A DNA stretch of 64,000 nt from Phycisphaerales bacterium UBA3190 (GTDB lineage: Bacteria > Planctomycetota > Phycisphaerae > Phycisphaerales > UBA1924): the NCBI GenBank assembly GCA_002364005.1, contig DEXG01000030.1, positions 21,106 through 85,105 on the forward strand, written 5' to 3'. Position 1 is the first letter of the stretch; every line of letters starts with the position of its first letter. A program made the position numbers and the translations under genes. This document shows, one piece after another, positions 7,467-15,896 of this stretch. Below the pieces are notes generated by a model. The model worked only from the letters and a program-made list of their open reading frames with translations, had not been told where the DNA came from and did not search any database.

Positions 7467-9974
7467 TTAGGGGCACCCCGCGATGTATGCGCCGAGGAAT
7501 GCGCTGACATCGAAGAAGTTGAGCAGGCCGTCACCCGTGAAATCGGCCACCGGGTCCATCGAGCTGTACGCGGCCAGGAACGCGGACACATCGAAGAAGT
7601 TCAGGGTGCCATCACCCGTCAGGTCAGCGGGGCATTGTCCGGTCGCCTCATGAGCGCCCATGTCGGGCGCTGGCGTCAGATCCCCGTTGCCGTCTTGCAG
7701 GCGGTTGTACCCGTGCTGGTCAAAGGCGGGGAACTCATCGGTCGCCCCCGCATCGATAAGCGGGCTGCCAGGCATGGGTGCGAACGCGTGGGTCACGCCG
7801 ATCTTCATCGGTGTGCCAGACAAGAGTGGGTTGTCGCCCACGAGCACTGAGCTCTGCGAGCCGAACGATGCGCCGTCGATGCTCGTGAAGAGCGAGTGGT
7901 CCGCGAGCGAGAAGTCCCCGTAGACATCGGCATGCTCGCCGTCGAAAGTGTTGTACGCGAACACGCTGGACTTGATGATCGGATCAGAAGCCGATGTGCT
8001 CGAATCAATCCCGCCCGCAGATGGGCCGTCGGGGAACTTGCCCGCCTCGTTCTCAAGGAATGTGCTGTGGAGCACACGCAAGGGCAAGTTCGATCGGTAA
8101 TGGATCGCACCACTATCGACAAACGCGAAGTTCAGATAGAAGGTTGAGTTCGTGATATCGACGCCGGCGTTCGAGATGGACAACGCGCCGCCGTCCACCG
8201 CCTCGTTCTCGAAGAACGAACTGCGATCAATCACCGAGTGGCCAGCACTGATCGCGATCGCGCCGCCATCACCATTGGCCTGATTGCCCACGAAGTGAGA
8301 CCTGTAGACATTGAGCGGAGCGGTTGAATACACGCCGCCGCCGTCACCCGCGGCAAAGCCGCTGCGAATGAGGACATCCTCGAGCGCCAGTGGGCCATCG
8401 GCATAGATGCAGCCGCCATGACCCACATTGGCACGCCCATCCTCGATCGTGAGACCACGCAGCTTGAGCGAGGCGTCGCCAAGCACGGTGAAGACTCGGC
8501 TGGAGTTCGAGCCCGTGATGATCGTCGAGTCCGCCCCTGCACCCACGATCGTAATATCGCTTTCTTCGATATCGATCTCGGGCAGTGAATCGACGGCATA
8601 GGTCCCAGCAGGAAGCACGATCGTGTGCGCCCCGTCCTGCGCGTTCGCTTCCTCGATCGCAGAGCGCAGTGAGGTCTGGAAGCTGGTATTCCCGGCGTAC
8701 CCATCGCCCGGGTTCGCGTCATGGAAGTCGGCGGTCGTATTGACTTCCGTGATCGTCGCCCGTCGCTGCACCACGCTGATACTCAGCGGCTGCTCGAACA
8801 CATCACCGCCGGTCGCAAGCACACTCTGGACGCCGGTCTCTGTATCAATCGCGATAATCTTCCCTGCTGGGGTTGTCGGATCAACGACATAGATCGTGCC
8901 AGTGTTTGACACGACCATGTCGCCGATCGCTTGGAGCTCACCCCCTCGAGTAAGCTCCGTGACTGTGCCGAACGAATCGATGCTGTAGATCACCGCCTGG
9001 GCCCCGCTTCCCCCGCGGGTGACCCCGTCGGTCCCCCAGACCAACGCATGACCCGGGATGACCGGGTCGACATGCATGCCATCGACAGCAAACGAACCAT
9101 CGAACACGCCGCCGACTGCGAAGGGGTACAGGTCCAGCGAGCGATTCTCGATCGAGACGCGATCGAGCGGTGCTAGGTAGAGGCCCGAACCGCTCCGCCC
9201 ACCCTCGATAAAGATCGCAAAACCCGCATAGTGGGTATGGGCTTCCCCGTCGACGCCGTCGAATGCCTGGACTTCATCAGGATCGATGAACCACGATCTC
9301 GGGTACGCGAGACCCGCAGCAACGGTGCCTCCATTGATAGAGAGTTCGTATTCTGTGTTGAGCCCGGGGTAGCTGACCACCGCCGAGTTTGCCGTGAATC
9401 CGAGCAGGGGGTCCTCGAATCCCAACAACGGATCTTCAAATCCAAGCAAAGGATCCTCGAAGCCGAGCAAGGGATCCTCGAAGAAATCGGGCATGTTCGC
9501 TCGCATCGGGTGCTGCAAGCCCATGATGCCTGGTGTAAAAGCAACGAGCGGGTGATCGAATGCAACGATCGGATTGTCGAACGCGACGATCGGGTTGTCG
9601 AACGAATCAAACCCCAGTTCGCGATCGATGAGCGTGGTATAGACCGGCCCACCCTCGTTCGCGCCGTCGCCAAAGTAGGTGTGGCGGAGCATGCCCGAGC
9701 CGTTGTCGACAACATTGAAGACCAGCCCCGATTGGGTGATGGGTGTCACCGGGGCCAGCTCGACGGTGCTCGCGTACTCGTTGGGCATCAACCCGGTCTC
9801 GCCGACGAGCCCGTTGGGTGTGAGTACGAAAACATCCGGAAGCCCGGTCTGCGCGTCGATCGCAGAGACCAGCAGGTCGCCCGGCTGCGGAAGCTCCTGC
9901 GCCGTGGCGTATCCAAGTGTTGTGACCATCAGGGTGGCCAGTGTGATCGTGGGTGTGTTTAGCAGCGGTCCCAT
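7467..9974 (-). CDS. Secreted right-handed beta-helix protein with dockerin-like C-terminus
   Basis: The 835-residue protein begins with a signal peptide (hydrophobic stretch to about residue 26, ending YATAQ). Near the N-terminus it has two runs of heptapeptide repeats: AFDNPIV (three copies, about 124-146) and GFEDPLL (four copies, about 164-193). The middle resembles a lipid- or sugar-binding propeller-like region. From about 410 there is a parallel beta-helix of the polymorphic outer-membrane type, with repeated short motifs such as DGGGVYS, GDGGAIAIS and DGGALSIS. The C-terminus has two LNFFDVSAFL dockerin-like repeats and ends AGCP, the Gly-Cys-type anchor region found in Phycisphaerae. 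The ATG at 9974 is preceded by AGGAG and is preferred over 10001. A surface or extracellular role is likely; no enzyme motif is seen. Confidence 0.75.
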   Translation of the reverse strand: MGPLLNTPTITLATLMVTTLGYATAQELPQPGDLLVSAIDAQTGLPDVFVLTPNGLVGETGLMPNEYASTVELAPVTPITQSGLVFNVVDNGSGMLRHTYFGDGANEGGPVYTTLIDRELGFDSFDNPIVAFDNPIVAFDHPLVAFTPGIMGLQHPMRANMPDFFEDPLLGFEDPLLGFEDPLLGFEDPLLGFTANSAVVSYPGLNTEYELSINGGTVAAGLAYPRSWFIDPDEVQAFDGVDGEAHTHYAGFAIFIEGGRSGSGLYLAPLDRVSIENRSLDLYPFAVGGVFDGSFAVDGMHVDPVIPGHALVWGTDGVTRGGSGAQAVIYSIDSFGTVTELTRGGELQAIGDMVVSNTGTIYVVDPTTPAGKIIAIDTETGVQSVLATGGDVFEQPLSISVVQRRATITEVNTTADFHDANPGDGYAGNTSFQTSLRSAIEEANAQDGAHTIVLPAGTYAVDSLPEIDIEESDITIVGAGADSTIITGSNSSRVFTVLGDASLKLRGLTIEDGRANVGHGGCIYADGPLALEDVLIRSGFAAGDGGGVYSTAPLNVYRSHFVGNQANGDGGAIAISAGHSVIDRSSFFENEAVDGGALSISNAGVDITNSTFYLNFAFVDSGAIHYRSNLPLRVLHSTFLENEAGKFPDGPSAGGIDSSTSASDPIIKSSVFAYNTFDGEHADVYGDFSLADHSLFTSIDGASFGSQSSVLVGDNPLLSGTPMKIGVTHAFAPMPGSPLIDAGATDEFPAFDQHGYNRLQDGNGDLTPAPDMGAHEATGQCPADLTGDGTLNFFDVSAFLAAYSSMDPVADFTGDGLLNFFDVSAFLGAYIAGCP
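9396..9485 (-). repeat. Tandem 21-bp coding repeat, FEDPLLG x4
   Basis: Four consecutive imperfect 21-bp units encode the heptapeptide FEDPLLG inside the beta-helix protein. The DNA units differ at synonymous positions while the peptide is identical, so the repeat is kept at protein level. Confidence 0.9.
9537..9605 (-). repeat. Tandem 21-bp coding repeat, AFDNPIV x3
   Basis: Three units encode FDNPIVA, FDNPIVA and FDHPLVA, just N-terminal to the FEDPLLG array. Both arrays share the pattern F-acid-x-P-hydrophobic-hydrophobic-small, which suggests one ancestral heptad. Confidence 0.85.
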
Positions 9975-10091
9975 AAGGAATCTCCTGTGCGATTCGTTCA
10001 TCTCTTACCCCGTATGGCCACGGGCATGGCAGATTTGACATGATCTGCCAGAAAATTTGCGGGAAGCGAGCCTGAGTCTGCGAACCTCGTA

Positions 10092-10120
10092 TTGCTGCCC
10101 TCTGAGGAACCCGTTACACT
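10092..10120 (+). promoter_or_regulatory. Candidate promoter of the ECF sigma/kinase operon
   Basis: TTGCTG (10092-10097), a 17-nt spacer and TACACT (10115-10120) lie just before the ATG at 10131. The transcription start would be near 10127, leaving almost no 5' leader, and no Shine-Dalgarno sequence is visible. Confidence 0.4.
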
Positions 10121-10130
10121 CGACGGGATC

Positions 10131-10733
10131 ATGCAATGGGAAACGACCACAATTCTGCTTGAACAGCTGCGGGACGCGGAAAGTCTTGCGTGGCAGCGGT
10201 TTGCGGGTCGCTTCCGCCCGCCGATGATTCGGTTTGCCCAGCGGTGCGGGCTCACTGAAGAACAGGCCGAGGACGCGGTGCAGGACACGCTCATGCAGTT
10301 TGTCGAGGCCTACCGCGACGGGCAGTACGACCGATCGCGTGGACGACTCGGTTCGTGGCTCTTCACCCTGATGTACAACTCGGTCCGTTCGCACCGCCGT
10401 GACGGGGCCCGCGCACCCAAGCAGGCCCCCAAGGCCATCGATCGAACAACCTTCTTCTCAGCGATCCCCGATACAGACGACGCCAAGCAGGTCTGGGAGC
10501 AGGACTGGGAACAGCACGCGATCCAGACATGCATGCAGCAGCTCCGGAGCGAAGTCAGCCCATCCCATTACCGCGCCTTCGAGCTGATGACCTTCCGCGA
10601 TGTGCCCGCCATCGAGGTCGCACGCCAGCTGGGGCTCTCACGCGACGCGGTCTATCAGGCACGCTACCGGGTACTCAAACGGGTCGAAGAACTCCGCCTC
10701 GCGTACAACGGCGTCGAGGAACTCACAACATGA
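10131..10733 (+). CDS. ECF sigma factor (kinase-associated type)
   Basis: The 200-residue protein has the two-domain layout of extracytoplasmic-function sigma factors. Region 2 includes AEDAVQDTLMQFVEAY and RGRLGSWLFTLMYNSVRSHRRD; region 4 is a helix-turn-helix, VPAIEVARQLGLSRDAVYQA. Region 3 is absent, as normal. Its stop overlaps the ATG of a Ser/Thr kinase gene whose N-terminus carries an anti-sigma-like zinc motif, so the pair is coupled and the kinase probably controls the sigma factor. Planctomycetes are known to have expanded ECF groups linked to Ser/Thr kinases. An upstream TTG start at 10092 would fall inside the promoter; the ATG at 10131 is preferred. Confidence 0.88.
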   Translation: MQWETTTILLEQLRDAESLAWQRFAGRFRPPMIRFAQRCGLTEEQAEDAVQDTLMQFVEAYRDGQYDRSRGRLGSWLFTLMYNSVRSHRRDGARAPKQAPKAIDRTTFFSAIPDTDDAKQVWEQDWEQHAIQTCMQQLRSEVSPSHYRAFELMTFRDVPAIEVARQLGLSRDAVYQARYRVLKRVEELRLAYNGVEELTT

Positions 10734-13192
10734 GTGGCCACCTCTCGATCGGTGAACTCGAGCGTCTCCGTGCCGACGAACCCGCAGACGAGCGGAGCAA
10801 CGAGCGGGCGCTGGATGACCTTCGAGCGCACATGGAGTCGTGCGCAACCTGCAAAGGCAGACTGAACGAGCTGGACCAGCTCGATGCGTTCGCCGAGCAG
10901 GTGCGGGAGCTGGCGAGCCCCGAACAACCGGCACAGGACGGGGCACTCCAGATCCCGGGGTATGAACTCAGCCACGAGATCCACCGCGGCGGGCAGGGCA
11001 TCGTTTTCGCCGCCACGCAGGTCTCCACCGGACGGCAGGTCGCGGTCAAAGTCCTGCTGCACGGCGTGCTGGCCTCCCAGAAACAACGCATGCGTTTCGA
11101 GCGCGAGGTCGACTACGCCGCCCGAATCAACCACCCGAATGTCGTCGCAATCATCGACCGCGGCACAACAAGGGACGACCGCGGCTTCTTTGTCATGGAA
11201 CTCATCGATGGGCCCACGCTCGATGGGTACCTCGAGACGCATCGCCCAACCCTGGAGCAGCGCCTGCGCCTGTTCACCGAGATCTGCGACGGCGTGCAGG
11301 CCGCACACCAGCGCGGGGTGCTGCACCGTGATCTCAAGCCGGGCAACATCCTCATCGACCAGAGCGGGCGTGCCAAGGTGTTGGACTTCGGGCTCGCCAA
11401 GGATGACCTTGCAGATTCTGTCACCATCGCCCGTACCGTTGCGGGCGAGTTCATGGGCACACTCGCTTACGCCTCTCCCGAGCAGCTTCGCGCGAATCCA
11501 GACGCGATTGATTCACGAGCCGATGTGTATGCCTTGGGTGTGATTCTGTATGAGATGGTGACCGGGGTGCTGCCGCATGACATGACCGGGCCGATCGACA
11601 CGGTCATTCGGCGGGTGCTGGAACAGCCCCCCAAACGCCCCTCGGCGATCGTACCCAAGCTCGATCCCGATCTGGACACCGTGATCCTGCACGCGATCGA
11701 ACACGATCCGGATCGGCGATATCGCAGTGTCGATTCCTTCCGGGCTGATGTGCTCGCGGTCCTTGAGCATCGCCCCATCATGGCGCGGCGTTCGAGTGCC
11801 GCGTACCAGCTTCGCAAGTTCGCAGGCCGACACCGTGTCGGCGTTCTGCTGTCGTCCGTGGTAATGCTCGGGTTGCTGGGCACGCTCGCCGGGTTGAGCG
11901 TCGGGATCGTTCGGGCCAACGCGGCCAACCGGATCGCCGAACAGCGCCGTCTCGAAGCGGAGACCGAGCTGGAGAAGCAGTCCATGGTCAGCACTTTCCT
12001 GAACGATCTGCTCGCAGAGGTCGACCCCGGCCAGAGCGGCCCCGACATGCGGGTGACCGAGCTGCTCGATGTGGCATCGGAGCAGGCGGGGGATCAGTTC
12101 GGCCCCTATCCCGATCTCCGAGGGGCGATGCAGCTGGTGCTGGGCGAGACATACACAAGACTGGGCAGTTATGCCCAGGGTGAGCAGGAACTGCTCGCGG
12201 CTATTGCATCGCTCGAAGCCATCGAGCCATCGCCGAGCGGGTCGTTGGCGATGGGGTACATCCTTCTGGCCCAGGTTCAGACCGCCACCACGCGTTTGGT
12301 CGAGGCGCAATCCTCACTCGATCAGGCCCGGTCGCACCTAGATCGTCTAGGGGCGTCGATCGATCAGGCAGCGATCCAGGCACAGTTCGCGCACCAGCTG
12401 GGGGCCCTGTACTATGAAACGGGCGAGTTCGACCGATCGATCGAAGCGTATCACCGTTCACTCGATACGCTCGGTGACATCGACACACCCGAGCAGAAGA
12501 AACTTGCATCGCAAGCACTCATCGGGCTCGGCGTGTCACTCAAACGGTTAGAGCGTTTCGAGGAGGGGCTCGATTCGTACGACCGTGCGCTGGTCTACCT
12601 GCAAGAGGTCAGATCGCCGAACCACCCCGATACGCTCGCCTGCCTGAGCAATCGCGCAGAAGTTCTCAACAACCTCGGGCGTGCAGAAGAAGCGGAGGCG
12701 CAGCTGCTCGATCTGCTGGAGCGGCGACGGGTGGTCTTCGGCGACACCCACGAGCGTGTTGGCATCACCCTGAACAACCTCGCGGATTCCCTCAGAGCCC
12801 GTGGCGCGTTCGACGAAGCGAGCGGCTACTTCGACGAAGCCATCGCGATTTTTCGCGTCAGCCCGGGCGATCCCAGTCTTCGACTCGCCATCACCATGCA
12901 CAACGCGGGCGTGATGCATCTGGAACAGAACCAGCTGAACCCCGCTCAGGACCGGTTGCGTGATGCCTGGGAGACGAGCAAGGCAATGCTCCCTGAGGGG
13001 CACTGGATCAGGGCGCAGTTCGGCACAAAGTACGCTGAATGCCTGATGAACAGCGGCCAGCACGAGCCGGCTCGTGCGATCCTCGAGGTCACCTACCCCG
13101 AGCTGCTCAATGCACTGGGCGAGGATCACCGCCGAACGCTGTTCGCCAAATCACTGCTCGACCGGATCGCCCAGAACGATACATCAGGTTGA
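10730..13192 (+). CDS. Membrane Ser/Thr protein kinase with anti-sigma-like N-terminus and TPR domain
   Basis: The 820-residue protein starts with an approximately 75-residue segment holding H34-x3-C38-x2-C41, the zinc-binding pattern of anti-sigma factors. A Hanks-type kinase domain follows (about 78-345): glycine loop HRGGQGIVF, VAVKVL lysine, catalytic HRDLKPGNIL, DFGLAK and SPEQ. One transmembrane helix lies at about 368-392 (VGVLLSSVVMLGLLGTLAGL), followed by a large TPR-rich region to the end, presumably on the other side of the membrane as a sensor or scaffold. It overlaps the ECF gene by 4 nt. The layout suggests that a signal sensed by the TPR domain alters kinase activity and releases or activates the sigma factor; that is inference. 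Confidence 0.88.
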   Translation: MSGHLSIGELERLRADEPADERSNERALDDLRAHMESCATCKGRLNELDQLDAFAEQVRELASPEQPAQDGALQIPGYELSHEIHRGGQGIVFAATQVSTGRQVAVKVLLHGVLASQKQRMRFEREVDYAARINHPNVVAIIDRGTTRDDRGFFVMELIDGPTLDGYLETHRPTLEQRLRLFTEICDGVQAAHQRGVLHRDLKPGNILIDQSGRAKVLDFGLAKDDLADSVTIARTVAGEFMGTLAYASPEQLRANPDAIDSRADVYALGVILYEMVTGVLPHDMTGPIDTVIRRVLEQPPKRPSAIVPKLDPDLDTVILHAIEHDPDRRYRSVDSFRADVLAVLEHRPIMARRSSAAYQLRKFAGRHRVGVLLSSVVMLGLLGTLAGLSVGIVRANAANRIAEQRRLEAETELEKQSMVSTFLNDLLAEVDPGQSGPDMRVTELLDVASEQAGDQFGPYPDLRGAMQLVLGETYTRLGSYAQGEQELLAAIASLEAIEPSPSGSLAMGYILLAQVQTATTRLVEAQSSLDQARSHLDRLGASIDQAAIQAQFAHQLGALYYETGEFDRSIEAYHRSLDTLGDIDTPEQKKLASQALIGLGVSLKRLERFEEGLDSYDRALVYLQEVRSPNHPDTLACLSNRAEVLNNLGRAEEAEAQLLDLLERRRVVFGDTHERVGITLNNLADSLRARGAFDEASGYFDEAIAIFRVSPGDPSLRLAITMHNAGVMHLEQNQLNPAQDRLRDAWETSKAMLPEGHWIRAQFGTKYAECLMNSGQHEPARAILEVTYPELLNALGEDHRRTLFAKSLLDRIAQNDTSG

Positions 13193-13233
13193 TCCGCTCA
13201 CGCATGACACACGCCATTGTTCTGCGTGCCTGC

Positions 13234-15768
13234 CTAGCGGGCAGGGGTTGAATCCTGCACCGGCGGGGTGGTTGTGATGTTGCCGGTCACATCCTCATCG
13301 AAGAATCGCATGTAGAAGCCATAGCCGCCCGTGCCGTTCTCGACGGTCACCGTCAGCAGGTTGATGCCTTCTTTGGGGTAGAGCGTCCCGATCTGCTGGA
13401 GCGGTTCGGCGCTGTGGCCGGTGTGCTCTTCATAGACCGCTTCGTTGTTGAGCATGATGCGAGACCCATCGTCGGCCCCAAAGGAGTAGGGCAGTTCGGA
13501 GCCGTCGGAGACAAACCAGATCCGTGCGGTCACGATCGCGTGATCGTGCGACGCGTCAGGATCCAGGTCCAGCAGCTCGATATACCCCTCATCGTCTGCT
13601 TCGATCGTGGTCCACCGGATCGGTTCACTGCTCTTGCCCGATTCGTACTGCTCGGCGTACGGATTGATCTCCGCCGGGGCCATCATTTGCTCCAGGGTAC
13701 CAAACTCGGGGGCGTCGAAGTAGGCGGCGATGCTCCACCGGGTCACGAACGCGCCCTTGATCAGCGGCGAGAGCATCGAGTCGATCCCATTGCGGAGCTG
13801 CGTGCGCTGCTTCGGATCGGTCAGGATGGCGATCGCGTCTTCACTGACACGATCATCACCCGCAGCGTCCAGGGCCAGCAGCAGACGCATCCGCAGGTGC
13901 TGGTCATCGCCGGCCAGTGCGCGTGCATCGCGCAGAGCGTTGATCCATTCACGCTGCTGGTGGGGGGCGAGTTTCTGGCCCTGCGACCGCATGCGTTGGA
14001 GCTGTTGCTGCAGGGCACCTGTCGCGGCGAGCCGAACGCGTCGCGCCGTGTGGGCCAGCGCGTCTCGGATCAGGCCTTCATGGAATGTATCCGATTCGGC
14101 GGCCGCGATCAGCGTGTTCTCCCAGGCCGATGCGGCTTTGCCGATCAGCTCGCGGCGGATATCTTCCGGGCGGTTCTGCCGCAGCGCCATCCGGGCCTGC
14201 TCGACCGGGGCGATCCAGCGCCCGTCGTTGTCCGCATCGACCCAGACCGGATTGATCACGGCCCATGGATAGATCGGACGCCCCTGCGTGTGCACGATGG
14301 GGTCCAGCGGATCATCACCCTCGACAAGAAGCGAGACCCAGCTGTCGCCATCGAGCCGCAGGCGTTCGGTGGACTCGAGCCGGACAACGCCGGTCTGATC
14401 GCTGACATCGATGGTTTTCACGATCTCGCCATTGACGACAATCATGACCCGGTCGCAGTCGATCCATGTGGGAACCCGGACACGCATATCGACATCGACC
14501 CACCCGGCGTCGCGTGCGTGTTCGGTGCTGGGGATAGTGCTGGCATCGCCGCCCATGGGCACCCCGTTGACGGCGAAGTCAACGATCGGCCCGTAGGTCG
14601 TGTACACCCGCTTGGCCCGGATGTTCGCGGCAATCTCCGCGGGGCTGATCTCGTGGGGAACATCGGTCGTCGAGGCGATGAAGTTGCGGGGCCAGCCGGC
14701 CAGCTCGGACTCGACATCGTGCGAGTCGCTGTTGCCGACCGCGGCGATCCGGTGCCCACGGTTGAGCAGGTTGAACCAGTCCCGCAGCACGCTGAACGAA
14801 CCGGACCCGATCGACAGGTCGCGCTCGTCGGCGTCGATGTAGCCCCAGCCCTCGTTCTCGTTGAAGATCTCCACCGAGTCGAAGTGGTACGAGAACCGCG
14901 AGTTGGGCGTGGTCGCGGTGACCGGGTCGAGATCGAACACCCCGAAGTAGTCGATGCCGCCCCATCGCGGGTGGTTCACCTGCACGACCGGGATGGTGCC
15001 GAACTCGTTGGATTGCTCGCGGATCAGCCGGAACAACTCGTGGGCGTCGGTGATGTTGGAATCCATCACCGGGTCTTCCGCCCTGAGCGGGAAGGCATTG
15101 AAATGCCCGATCGGTGTTGAGACCTCGTTGCCCACGACGGCCCGGAGGGCCTCCGGGACGCCAAGGTCGTCCATCACCGGCTGGTAATCGGTGTTGTGGT
15201 TGTGATCGGTCGCTACGGCGAACTCGATACCCTCACCGATGAGAGAGATCACGCGTTCGGGCATGTTCGAATCGCCGTGCCCGGAATGTGTGAGCGTGTG
15301 GAGGTGGAAGTCTCCGCTCACCCAGCCCGTCGTGTCAAGCTCTCGCTTGAGCTTCGGCGTCCAGATGACCTCGCCGTCTTCGGTGATATCAATCGTGCGC
15401 GAATCAATCCCATACTCGAGCCCACGCGAGACCCAGACGGTGTAGGTGCCGACCGGCACGGTCACCGCGCCGCTGCCCGAGAGCGTGTAGATCACATTGC
15501 GACGGACCGCGAGCTCATCGGGTGCCGCCTGTGTGTTGGGGAACAGCGATGGGCGCGTCCCGTCCGTGGCGATAAAGGTCAGGCGTGCCGGCGCCGGGTT
15601 CCCCGTGTGGTCGAGCACCTCGAACCGCAAGACCCCGCTTGTCTGGTCACCCGCGGTCTTGGCCGGGGAATCAACGAACTCGACGCCATATGCCGGGGAC
15701 GACACAACGAGCGGGATGCTGAACCCCAGAAGCAGGGCAGTTAATGTATGGGAAGCACGCGCAGGCAT
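13234..15768 (-). CDS. Secreted CehA/McbA-type PHP metallohydrolase
   Basis: The 844-residue exported protein has a signal peptide (to about residue 28, SSPAYG). An N-terminal beta domain of about 120 residues is followed by a PHP-type metal-binding domain: GDFHLHTLTHSGHGD, the ATDHNHNTDY motif, VVQVNHPRWG and GNSDSHD supply the His/Asp ligands. This matches the CehA/McbA family (carbaryl or ester hydrolases and relatives), common in planctomycetes and often of unknown substrate. A helical region and a C-terminal PA14-like beta sandwich (SFGADDGSRIMLNNE) follow. The start ATG at 15768 fits the signal peptide. The gene is convergent with the kinase gene, 41 nt apart; its stop lies within a short CCTGCC/GGGCAGG inverted repeat. 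Confidence 0.75.
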   Translation of the reverse strand: MPARASHTLTALLLGFSIPLVVSSPAYGVEFVDSPAKTAGDQTSGVLRFEVLDHTGNPAPARLTFIATDGTRPSLFPNTQAAPDELAVRRNVIYTLSGSGAVTVPVGTYTVWVSRGLEYGIDSRTIDITEDGEVIWTPKLKRELDTTGWVSGDFHLHTLTHSGHGDSNMPERVISLIGEGIEFAVATDHNHNTDYQPVMDDLGVPEALRAVVGNEVSTPIGHFNAFPLRAEDPVMDSNITDAHELFRLIREQSNEFGTIPVVQVNHPRWGGIDYFGVFDLDPVTATTPNSRFSYHFDSVEIFNENEGWGYIDADERDLSIGSGSFSVLRDWFNLLNRGHRIAAVGNSDSHDVESELAGWPRNFIASTTDVPHEISPAEIAANIRAKRVYTTYGPIVDFAVNGVPMGGDASTIPSTEHARDAGWVDVDMRVRVPTWIDCDRVMIVVNGEIVKTIDVSDQTGVVRLESTERLRLDGDSWVSLLVEGDDPLDPIVHTQGRPIYPWAVINPVWVDADNDGRWIAPVEQARMALRQNRPEDIRRELIGKAASAWENTLIAAAESDTFHEGLIRDALAHTARRVRLAATGALQQQLQRMRSQGQKLAPHQQREWINALRDARALAGDDQHLRMRLLLALDAAGDDRVSEDAIAILTDPKQRTQLRNGIDSMLSPLIKGAFVTRWSIAAYFDAPEFGTLEQMMAPAEINPYAEQYESGKSSEPIRWTTIEADDEGYIELLDLDPDASHDHAIVTARIWFVSDGSELPYSFGADDGSRIMLNNEAVYEEHTGHSAEPLQQIGTLYPKEGINLLTVTVENGTGGYGFYMRFFDEDVTGNITTTPPVQDSTPAR

Positions 15769-15802
15769 GTTGAACTCGTTTCTCTGCAGAGCCAGTACGA
15801 AG

Positions 15803-15848
15803 AGGCCCAAGAGATCGGGCCTTGCTGAAAGATCACCATATCAGCAAG
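15803..15848 (-). terminator. Tandem hairpins after the PbfA-like gene
   Basis: Two stems lie in the 128-nt gap between minus-strand genes: CTTGCTGA / TCAGCAAG (15821-15848, 12-nt loop), then AGGCCC / GGGCCT (15803-15822, 8-nt loop). They share two bases, so they may be alternative. There is only a weak T-rich tail (CTTCGT). Confidence 0.5.
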
Positions 15849-15896
15849 CGTGCAGCTATGCCATCGCGTAGAACGCGAAGATCCGGTGAAGCCCGT

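Noticed and set aside
9396..9605. CRISPR or non-coding tandem repeat
   Set aside because: The repeats have no spacers, stay in frame and encode conserved heptapeptides inside a long CDS.
10529..10729. Kinase ORF extended 67 codons upstream
   Set aside because: It runs through the sigma factor gene in another frame; the ATG at 10730 in the ATGA overlap is the natural start.
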